A stretch of DNA of 64,000 nucleotides from Bolinopsis microptera (lineage: Eukaryota; Ctenophora; Tentaculata; Lobata; Bolinopsidae). The position numbers were made by a program, and so were the translations under genes. The stretch lies in NCBI RefSeq assembly GCF_026151205.1, contig NC_087072.1:5444084-5508083 (forward strand), given 5' to 3'. Positions within the stretch are counted from its first letter, which is position 1; each line of letters begins with the position of its first letter. The notes beneath the pieces were generated by a model. It saw only the letters and a list, made by a program, of their open reading frames with translations. It made no database searches and was not told where the DNA came from. Shown here piece after piece: positions 33,199 through 64,000 of this stretch.

Positions 33199-33862
33199 TT
33201 GTCATACGTTGTATGACCCGTCGCGCACGAGTGCGCGGCTCCCCCTGTATCGTCAGTGGGGGTGTGAAACGACCGTGGGGTCGCAACGTGATACAAGCTA
33301 TGTAAAAGTGATGAACTGGTTTGGTCTGTGACTGAGTGAGGGGCGATGTGAAAGTTGTGGTAAGTCCAGGTATTATCATTGTTGATGGATTGGGATCCTA
33401 GGGTTATAGTTTTACAGCGTAATTTAACCAAAAATACATAAGTAGTAACTGCTCTGTGCTCGCTCATCTCACCTATACAAAAAGCTAAAAAATGAAAAAT
33501 AGCGCCACTGTAGGGATAGGCGCGCCTGGTAAGTAGTAAAACAACTTTTAATTTTACGGGTTCAAGGTAGCGCCGTGCACAAAAAATATATTTTAAAAAA
33601 ATATGTTTGCTATATCTTCACATAGCCATGTGTATACGCGTACTGCGTGATGCGCTTGTTTCACAAGTTGAAAGCGGCGGTCGCGCGCTACTGCAAGCGA
33701 GAGGGCTCTGGTCAGAGCAATGCTATATCATATATATGATATTATGATATCAAAATAATAAGTTTTTGTATCACGTTGCGACCCCCACGGTCGTTTCACT
33801 ATCGTCGACGATACAGGGGGAGCCGCGCACTCGTGCGCGGCGGGTCATACAACGTATGACAA
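33199..33862. mobile_element. GC-rich MITE with ~90-bp TIRs that begin with their own palindrome
   Basis: The outermost bases are GTCATAC-GTT-GTATGAC on the left and GTCATAC-AAC-GTATGAC on the right, so each tip is itself a palindrome. The inverted arms continue with GCACGAGTGCGCGGCTCCCC, TGTATCGTC and GAAACGACCGTG...TCGCAACGTGATACAA (33199-33296 and 33776-33862). The left arm has a small deletion. The target duplication is unclear. The 480-bp interior has no convincing gene. Confidence 0.85.
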
Positions 33863-35067
33863 ATAAGTTTGGGGTCGCCAATGATTTGACGCACCGCGCG
33901 CATTGTCATGCTTACTTCGCGCGCTTCGAAGACGAGACCGTAGCGGGGCTATGAGCTGGAACAGATCGAAATTGTATATTAAATTAAATACTAGTATGAG
34001 CTTGCTTCTTGAAGAGAGGCAATCTACTTGCTGGAAAAAGTTGTCATTTAATTTAATTGTAAGCGAGCTGAAATCATTTGCGTTGATTAGAATAATTAAA
34101 CATGTTAATTAATACACACTAAAATCATTAAAAATACACGCACAGTACAGGCTGCTCTGCATTTCGAATTAAAGATAAGATGTTTGCCGTTTAAATTTGT
34201 CCAGCTAAAATATCCTTCCACGCACAAGTTAGGGCAAGTAAAACGTTTAACGATGCAGCGCTAGAGACGAAATGCCATTTGATTAGTTAGTTGCAGGGTC
34301 TTCAAATTAAAATTACAATGGTGACTTATTGTAGGCCTGATGTAATAGACCTGCTGAAGGGTTTGTTGATAAGGTTTTGTTTTTAAAGTTTACAACGGTG
34401 CAACTCTGAGCCACAAGACAATTGAAATTCGTTAAACCTTAAGTTGAACTTTCTGTCCTGCTTTTAGCATGGCATTGTTTACTAATATTCAAAACATTCA
34501 TAACACTTTATGGACGATGACTATTCGCCTTCTTGTCATCATCGGTTGGAGGGCATTGAATATTCGAAATGTTCTCATAGAACTTACAGTTTGTGTCTCT
34601 TCGATCTGTATTTTCCAGAAGATGACTCCAATCTCCTTGCAATATAACTCCCCTCAAGCGTGAGACTAAGAGTCGCTTTTCAACTCTATTGTGTATCGGT
34701 CTTCCAATATGCAAGTTCTTAAAGTCGACAGTTTGTACTTTTTGAAATGACTAATAAGGTAGCTTCTAAATTGCCAAGATTTTAACTTGGTAGTTGAATT
34801 TGGACCATCTTAATTTTATGCCGACGAATGGTTCTATTTACTTTGTTGTGATTCACGACAATTGCAATGGTTGTTTGAATACATATATATATATAAGGCA
34901 ACTCCAGTCGTGGAGGTGGATCGATGATGAAGCATAAGTAATTGATTGTGGAAGCGTGAGTACCTCCCTTTACATAGGGTCATAAGATATCGTAACTTAC
35001 TTAATTAACAATTTGTTTAAATGTAATATCCGGATTGGAGTATTGTTTATGAGTCGCATTGTTGTAA
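33863..35067. other. Intergenic, nothing recognised
   Basis: Short ORFs only, with no domain signature. A GC-rich patch just right of the MITE (33880-33950, with CGCGCG motifs) contrasts with the AT-rich surroundings. Confidence 0.35.
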
Positions 35068-35337
35068 TGTATTCTGTGTAAAATTATCTTTATCCCGGTT
35101 ACTGCGACAAGTAAAAATGCTCTTATTAGGGAAAGGAGTTTACTTGACGTTTCAATGTAACTACATCGTATTCATGATCTCAAATTATTTGTTATATAGT
35201 AGTGTTGAAAGTATTAAAAAATACTTTAAAAAAATACGATGTAGTTACATTGAAACGTCGAGTAAACTCCTTTCCCTAATAAGAGCATTTTTACTTGTCG
35301 CAGTAACCGGGATAAAGATAATTTTACACAGAATACA
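35068..35337. repeat. Near-perfect 105-bp-arm inverted repeat (hairpin)
   Basis: Arms 35068-35172 and 35233-35337 are reverse complements with about one mismatch, around a 60-nt loop. They include TTACTGCGACAAGTAAAAAT and its complement. The sequence ACAATTTGTTTAAA occurs just outside on both sides (35008 and 35335). It could be a young foldback MITE or a locus whose transcript folds into a long hairpin. The 76-codon ORF through it is not a gene. Confidence 0.9.
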
Positions 35338-38300
35338 ATTTGTTTAAAGATGGGTTTACTTATTTCAGTATATTTATGATGGCAGGAAATAATATTTATT
35401 ATAGCACTAAAGTTTTATTGGTTTTCTTTGTTGTCTCATTCCTTAAGGATTGATTGTCACACCAGTGCTTTGTCACAAGATCACTAGATTTTTGATTTGA
35501 TGACCGTTCTGTTTTAGGATTGCACGGATGACATGACCACCATGCCATATAGAATTGGCCTTGAGAATTATCTTCAAAGTGTAAATTATATCATTCAACC
35601 TCCAAGGTTCCATTTAAATCTATGTATCTGTCAAACAGTAGATGACTTTCTAAGTTAAAAGTTAAAGCAACATTGTAAATTTTTTTAGAAGAACCAATAA
35701 TTAATCAATGCGAAGGAAAGAAGAATTTCTAAGTTTAAGACATTAATGTGTTTCAAATTTTGTCTCTATACCAGACTAGAGCACCAAGGGGCACACTATA
35801 AAGATAGTGAAGTAAAATTACAATTTTCACTCCCTAAATGTTTCATGGCCTAAATATTATGAAATCAGTGCACTCAAATGTATAAAATTTCCTCCATTTG
35901 TTTCACATCTGCTTTTCTTGTTCTTTTGATTTGAAAATCAACTCGAGAATGATTTTGGGCAACAATCTTTCTTCACATAATCAGCATTCATAAGATGAAT
36001 ATCCATTATAGTTGAATTGTTTCTTCATTTGGTGTTTAACTGCAGTCCTCTTGTTTTTGGGCGCCATGCCCCAGGGCCTTGGCAGTGCCCTATTACTTCC
36101 CACACTCCCACAGAACTCTCATTATTTTCCTAAATTCGCTTGTTACCCCTAAGATGAGACAGAAAATAGTAGATTCTCACAGGCAATTTTCTATTGCATA
36201 ATATCAAATACTTAACTTAAATTAATATTTCTAACAAAAAAATGTAACAAAATAAATAGAGTTGCCACAATTTCCAAATAAATCCCAATTTCGAAGGTAG
36301 TCATAGTGTATGAATCTGACTTTCTGTGGGATAGCCTGGATACTGGATAGGGCCAAAGACCACACATTACAATTAATACTTTAAATAAAAGATTCATCAT
36401 TCCAGCAATCTTTTGAGATGTTTTCAGATTTATTAATATTAGAATATACTTTTTGATTAGGTTCTGATTTGACCCTAATAGGATCAGAGTGTAAACATTG
36501 TGTTTAGCATCTTTGACTGTTTTAAACCGTTTTGCGCTTTGTTTGTTTGTAGTTGATAAAATTGCTAAAAACATCATACATATAATATATAAATGATTTT
36601 ATATTTTACGTACAATACTTTAAACGTTTCTTGAAAGTGGCCAATATTGTAGTATGTTCTTAACCATTTCAATTCAGTTACAAACTGTTGGTTTAGTACT
36701 TCCTACTGAAGACTTGGTTATACTAGGTTTTTGCAAATGGAGCTGACTTCACTGATTGCACAATGTGGTTCCTATATTTTGTACTTCTTGTTAATTTCTG
36801 GTTTGGAGTGATCATGTTATGAGATGATCTGAGATAAGAAGGAGACGATATTCTTATACATGCAGGACTCAGGGTTAGGTTTTATTGGAAAGTTTGGGCA
36901 TTTTTAAAATGATGCATTTTAGATACATTTAATAATATCTTTGTTTTGTCAAGATGTTCAGTATTCTGAAAAGTTGCACGTGCTGTGTGCGAATATGCAA
37001 TTGTGATCTACAGAGCAATTGTTTTACTCTAGCACATGGTGGGCTCATCTAGCAGGATAAATACAGTTTCGAGGCCCATCTGGGTTAATCGGTAAAAAAG
37101 AAGTAAAACTTCTCCTGAAATGGTAGTAGAAACGCTGTATTAACTGTTCAATGGGTCGCCCAATAAAGGTGCCTCCTGATGTTATATATAACTCTGAGAT
37201 TGGGTGACCAGGAAATGCCCCGCACCAACTCTCCACCTGAGCTATTATTAACTTCCACTGCTCCGTCTCACGTGACAACCCGTCCCACCAATCACAGTCA
37301 TCGTCCCCTTTAATGGTGTGCATTAACCAATAGGGATATAGTAATTTGCTGGCTGTTTTGCGTATAAACAGAGGCACCCAGCCGGATATCCCCTGCTGTA
37401 TTGAACGGACCCGTTTGTGCCATTAAGTGCACAGTAGACCTTGGTTGTATGGACGAATAGATCTTTTAATGGGGTCTATAGTGATGCTTGCTTGAGGAAG
37501 GGACCTTGCACAAGGGAGGTTCTAAAACCACAAACAACAATATAACGTGTATATCTGTTTAATGAGACCCTACCGACAATCAGGCCGATGTGGCTTCCTC
37601 TTTTGCAGGCTCTGGATCACCAAATGGATTTAAAGCAGTTTATGCAGGGGTTCGTGGTACCAAAGACATTCCAATCAGACTTCATTGTGACCAGGATTAT
37701 TACAGAGTTTTACAGTTTATTCTTTAACTTTTGCCTCATATTCGTTTCTAAGCTTTAAATTAGTTTTGCTGTTGAATTGTAAAATGTTTTGCACCAAATT
37801 TCGTAATTGAAACCACCTAGATGGTAGCTTTTTCCTACTAATTACTCCCCCACAAATAAATCTCAGGGTTATTTGGGTAACACCTCAATTTTCTCGGCTA
37901 AGAGTTTTTAACAACTCGCAGATCAGGAAACACCACAATCCATATTAGGCGGTGTAGGCAGAGTTACCTTAACTTGTCCGTGTATTGATGCACTTAGTTC
38001 CTTCTTCCGATTATACACTCTGTCCAGCACACAGATTTGTTTGCACTTCCCTAGATTTGTCAAACTTTGCTGGCAGCAGTGAACTGGACCTACGTGGACA
38101 CATGTAATATGTGCGTAGACAACTTGCTAGCATCTTTTTTCTTGATATATACCACTTGCACTTTGATAGTGAATGAAAATCTTACATGACGCAGTAGAAC
38201 ATTTCACTTATCATTTATTGCAGCAAACCCCTACTAATCTGTAAATCTGCGTGCATTGAAATTTTCTTTGCTCTCTATTTTTGGAGAGGCTCAATTACAA

Positions 38301-41070
38301 ATTTCAGACTCTTTATAATTTTGCTGCTTGCAAAGAAGGACTATAATATATAAATCCTGCACAGGGCTGCAACTTGCAGATTTCAAAGACTTTGAATCTG
38401 TTGACGATTTCATAACCGGTGTTCGGTCCAGACTCTACTTTAGTAATACTCTAACTTAACTCGGACAATGGTGTTCAAAGATAGTGATGTAGTTAAAAAT
38501 GGGTGTGTTCGTGGACCGTCAAATCGCTGAGAAATCTGGGCTGCATGTACTTCCGAGTTGTTGTTAGCGTTCTTTAACAAGAGTAACGAGGAAGAGGCCT
38601 TGCTAATTTGATTTTCACTTACCTGTACTTGTTACTAGAACAAGGAAAAGCACTGAGCATCCTTTTCACACTAGAGAGGAGCCCACTATGTTAAATACTT
38701 GCTAACTTGGCAACTGCTTTGCTAGCTTGCTATATTATTCCAGTAGACGTGTGTCTTGTCTAGGTCTGGCTCCGCTAACCAGCGCGCTGCCCGGGTGTCC
38801 CTCTTTTCCTCCACAGGAAGAAGCTCACCAAATGTTCTAATTTAGTATGTTTCCAGCTTTGCCTATGCTAAATTTAGAAGCTGCTACCATTAGAGAAGGC
38901 TTAAAGAGGCAGTTTAGCAGCGAGTATGTTTTTTCTCTATCAAACAAGTCTGACCAATACTTGATAGACGGATCTATTAGCGGCAATGTCTCTTTATTCT
39001 GTTTTTATTGATGTTTCGTAACCTTATGTCATTACCCTCGTTTCCAACTTGCTTACTCGTGTGCAAAACCAACCATCGGTTCTAGACATAGTTTCATTAC
39101 TTTCGTTTCCTAATTGGCTGTGACAGGACCAGGCCACGCTGAAAGAACAGCTCGTCATTGTTTTGAACATTTTCCTTTCGTCAAAACTCAGAACCTATTA
39201 CAGCATATTTTACGAGAATAATTTAAATGACTGTCTGGTTAGTGCTTGAGATATACGGAGGTGTCAGAGTGTCATTAGTCCAGGAAGAAGGCTCAAATAC
39301 GTTCCTATCTGACCAATTAGCTGACAGAGCAGTGTTCTTTATGGATATCAGATTTTGTGAGGCTGGCGGGGTATTTAGTGCTAAGTGTGACACCATCTGC
39401 TGACCGGCAAACTTGATAGAATCACGCTCGACCCCTCTCGCTGGACTCTACATTTTGGCCCTATATGGAAATTTATGACAATTATTCTAATAAATATGTG
39501 ACACTTAGGAGTGTTTGAGTTGTAAGATCAGACAAGTTCTGTTGTAGAAGCTGTTAGTGTTGGCGTTATAATATCACCTGCGCTACGTGATCATCTGCTC
39601 CTTTGTTGCAGACACGTCTCTCTCGCCCTCGTCTCGTACAGGACGTGTTACTGTGGTGACATGTCCTTAGCAAGGAGTCATTACATCCTATTAATATGCC
39701 CCGCTGGTTTTTCTTTTTCGTCTCATAAGTCGTGTCGGATTTTGGAGTTTCTGCTTTAATTTTGCAGAGTTAGGAAAATGTTATGGAGGATATTTGTAGA
39801 GAATATTATGACTTGTAGACTTGTTGCTCGACCTATAGTTTAGCGTGTCATTATGTCTGCCGTTCAAAATCGCTGGACTGTAAAATTTGCAGTTGCATCA
39901 AAATATGGCTCCGGCGTGATTAAACGATCTCTGCCCGAATTTCAGTCGTAATATTATGTAATATATTTCTTGATAATATTGCACCTGGTCGATACCTATT
40001 GGTTCTCGGTATGGAAACATTACTAAGAAGTAAGGTGTTCAATTTAGATATATGTCCAAAATGTTATCTGATGTCTCCATAATTTAATTTATAATACGTA
40101 TTTATCATCTTCAAAGGGAATTTGATTGATCTTATTGTAAATGCAAACAAACGGCCGATTATCGTATAAATAGCCTGTCGAGTGGCGAGTGGCGAACCAT
40201 TTTGCTTGATAACCACGATAATCCCTCAAATACATATCTAGATTATTCTGGAAGTGCTTTTTCAGTTATATAGTACTCGAGTTGTGCCTGCAGCTCACCA
40301 GTTGCTGCTTCCCGCATTAACCTCATATTGTTCCGCACTCGAGATATAATATACAATAGTTTTTGTAAATTGTAACTTTTAACTGCCTCGCACAAGCTCT
40401 TACGGAGTACTTACGATAATGGTGTTTCCTACTTGGAGTACAGGGCTAGCTCCGAGGTGTTAACCCGTCGAACTTAGTTTCGCTATACCTTGTAACAGGT
40501 ATAATCAGATACTTTTATTGTTTGCTTGAACTTTGATTACCCACCATTGATGTGTCGCCTGATAATTAGAATTTTCGGAAAGTTCAGGCTCTGGTGTCGC
40601 TGTCAGAGCTTGTAAGTAGCCAGTGCCCAGTAGTACTTATAGTTGCCTTTAAACATGTATCCAACGTTTGCAAACGTTTGTTTGCTTACCGTTGCCATTA
40701 CTTTTTAAAGAGTTTTGTAACCTTAATTTTATGCCATGCGATGAGGTCCTCACTTGAAACTTCAGTTCCAATGTCAAGAGAGGGTCGGCTCACTGGAGTT
40801 CACCAACCTTGCTTTCCGGAAGTTAAACAACTGTGGATAAGGAGGGTAGTTCACTAGCTCAGCTCACTGACTCTCACTCCCCAGTCACCCTGGTAGCCAG
40901 TACAGGACAAAGCGCACTCCCTTGCTTGTGCGCTCGGAGAACCAGACATAACTTCCTTCTTGCGAGCCAACTTTCTAATTTTGGTAGTAGAACCAGACGT
41001 ACAGGTGTCTAGAGCTCGGTGCAAGCTTATTATAGACTTTCCGGCCTACCTGGGTACAGGAGCTATGCTG

Positions 41071-41134
<64 letters not shown>

Positions 41135-43126
41135 GCACCCGACTACTTTCTTATACTAACATCTGTTTATACTGCAATTAAATTACCCCGTAATTTTAAT
41201 TGAATGGTAACAACTCCCCGCATGAATTATACTCGAACGTTCCCCCAATATTGGGACATTTTCCTCGCCCTTTCGTGCTTGTTTTTAAGTTGGAGGTTAG
41301 AAAGGTTTCAACTGAGTCCGCGTGAGTCCCAAGTGTTGACCACGTGGCAGGGAGTATTGCTAATAATGCAGTGGATATTATATCCGTAGTATTATGATTA
41401 TCTAGTGGGGTAGTGAGGTGCGTGCTGCCACACCGTCCGAGGCAGGAAGTCACCAGGACCTTCTCTCTTTTCTCTCACTCTCACCCCGCCGTTTACTCCA
41501 TGCAAATTACTCTTGTTAATGCATTCTCCTTGGGAGGTCCAGGCTGGTAGGCTCCTAATCTTATCGTATAAGTTGGGCCTCATTTTTCCTGTTCTTGTTT
41601 CAGAGTGGCATCCGTTTTGATTGGCGTTGAGTGGTAGCCGATTTTAGTTCCCAGGGAACACTAGAATACCTGCTACATTTGGTCGGAATAGCTCACGGTT
41701 GCGATTTGAACTCGAATATTATGCTGGCCTATGTTTCTGCAGCTGTCTATGCGATATATGTTCAAAGTGAGATAATACGTCAATTTATGGGAACATGTTT
41801 CAATTTACGGTGCCAGGAGCTCAATGTGCTAAAAGCACTCGGACAAATCTGCTACTAATATTAAGTATTCCGAGCTGATGGCTACTCTGCTGCAGCTCTG
41901 AACTCATGGTAGCAATTTCAAAAACAGGGGTATATAATTACGTTCAAGCTCCCCTTCTTACTGTGCAGATTACTGCGATATTATACACGTACATTTTATC
42001 GTTATTATAGTTTAGCAGAGAAGGAAATAGTTAGATTTTCTGCTCATCACTCCCTCCCTCCCTCTCTCTCTCTCTCTGTGCTAGAATTAGAATTACTCCC
42101 CCGACTGGCCAGTATATCTCCGAGAGTGGTCTCTCTGGTTCCAGCAAGGCTGCCGGGCCTACTCGCTCTGACACTTTCAATAGTGACAGTAAGCGTATCG
42201 TGACAGCATGTGTTAACTGTGTTGTGTTTCGTCACCCGAAATAAGTTTCTTAATTATACTGCTGTTAGCATATTACAGTATCTACCTGTAATATATTGTA
42301 AATCAGTTAGACTCCAGCCGTTACTCTTCCGATTCAGTTCTGCTTTGCATTGTTGAAAGATATTTTAATTATTGAATTTTGGTGACTGTAGAATATATAT
42401 CACAAATCGGATGCCTTTACCAGTGGTGCCTGCCCATGCCTGCCTGTCTGATGTTTCCAAATCGTGCTGCATTGCTGAAATTGTGCTATTTGTCTAGCAA
42501 GCCGAGCATTGTTGTACATAATTAGCTCCCGAACTAACCTTAATAACCACCAAGAGAGAGAGCATATTATATTCGCGGCGGTTTTTAAAAGTATTTTCAA
42601 TGGCCTTCACTAGTCAAGCTTTATTTACATAATCCGTACCTAAATATTTTAAAGTTTTAAAACACATCCTGTCCTGTCTTTGCCGGGAGTATATTAGTCG
42701 TCTTGCTCGTTTTCGTTTCGTTAGTTGGTAGTTGGGCGAGATTCGCTTTGACAGAAAACCCTCGTTGTGGAGACTGGAGAGGTAGGTGTTTGGTACAAAG
42801 GTCAAAGATACTTTTGTACTATACACAGCCACCTCATCAACCAACATTAAATCTTTGTCTACAGTACTATTTAGAAAATATTTACAACATTCAAAACCTT
42901 AAATGTGCTATTGTTTTAGGAGTCTTTTGAAAGAATATAAAGTACTCTTATTCGTGACTAGACATTTAAAATGAGTTAATCTGTATGAGTTATAGAGTTA
43001 TAGAGTTATAGTGATTCAAAGTCCGGTGGAATTCTCACGAATCCCACTGTCCCATGCAATGGTAAAATATTTGTCGGAAGTAGCGACTTTATTGAAAGTA
43101 AATCCTTTCTCTTTTTCAATTAGGTC
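35338..43126. other. Long intergenic region / 5' flank of the zinc-finger gene
   Basis: About 7.8 kb without a supported coding exon. Minus ORFs of 121 codons (36212-36577) and 110 codons (37045-37377) show no recognisable domain. A (GA)n tract lies at 41074-41135 and a CT-rich tract at 42050-42077. GC content rises from about 40 kb onward. Untranslated 5' exons of the zinc-finger gene may be here; a candidate donor AGAG|GTAGGT is at 42781. Confidence 0.4.
41074..41135. repeat. (GA)n microsatellite
   Basis: About 62 bp of GA repeat with one GC interruption. It produces a false Arg-Glu ORF. Confidence 0.95.

Positions 43127-64000
<20,874 letters not shown>

Noticed and set aside
33134-33467. 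ORFs of 65-91 codons in three frames
   Set aside because: They lie in and around the GC-rich MITE arm and have no domain; the mirror ORF at 33766-33954 comes from the other arm.
35117-35347. 76-codon ORF
   Set aside because: It runs through the hairpin, so its C-terminal part is antisense of its N-terminal part.
36212-36577. 121-codon minus ORF, hydrophobic
   Set aside because: AT-rich stretch, no recognisable domain, no splice context; likely chance.
37045-37377. 110-codon minus ORF with Trp-rich stretch
   Set aside because: No family recognised and no supporting exons; could be a transposon scrap but there is nothing to prove it.
42703-42781. Possible zinc-finger exon ending ...GACTGGAGAG|GTAGGT
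   Set aside because: A good donor, but no acceptor or start could be tied to it and phase cannot be tested; it may be a 5' UTR exon.

Overview
This is nuclear DNA from a multicellular animal. Genes are split by GT-AG introns into short exons that share one reading frame. The protein families are animal ones, and the spaces between genes are full of transposon remains. AT-rich non-coding sequence, many poly-G/poly-C runs and cnidarian- or invertebrate-style LINE, RT and MITE families suggest a non-vertebrate metazoan; the species cannot be told from the sequence alone.

Layout. 1-1000: a mariner-like MITE (17-763) and a Harbinger-like MITE (809-947). 1333-10821 (+): a complete seven-exon ARL5 small GTPase gene, with a Mutator-like transposon (4360-6626, perfect 9-bp target duplication) in its second intron. 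10822-13544: intergenic space made of MITEs, palindromes and poly-G runs. 13545-21209 (-): a complete 14-exon gene for a SON-like splicing factor with RD-rich, proline-rich repeat, G-patch and dsRNA-binding segments. ARL5 and SON converge.

21300-33900: a repeat-dense block bracketed by two related arms in inverted orientation (21308-21897 and 31488-32930). Inside it, a minus-strand LINE RT fragment is split by a 3.5-kb unit (22374-25874). That unit has poly-G tips, hairpin terminal repeats, two GGA-rich purine arrays and an RT ORF with a YVDD motif. Further right are an intact 599-codon ORF joining an AlkB-type 2-oxoglutarate/Fe(II) oxygenase to an SGNH esterase (26988-28787), a small PHD-like Cys-rich ORF that looks like an internally deleted LINE (29571-29980), another LINE 3' fragment (30185-30735), a GC-rich MITE (33199-33862) and a 105-bp-arm hairpin (35068-35337).

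35338-64000: fewer recognisable transposons, CT/GA microsatellites, and a plus-strand C2H2 zinc-finger gene (43127-60694, eight exons seen, open at its 3' end) with a 9.8-kb intron.

The genes do not form an operon. ARL5 (trans-Golgi trafficking), SON (splicing) and the zinc-finger gene (probable transcription factor) look like ordinary host genes. The 21-34 kb block is a nest of mobile elements whose insertion order can partly be read. All exon limits were found by reading splice sites and checking phase by hand; no database search was run.
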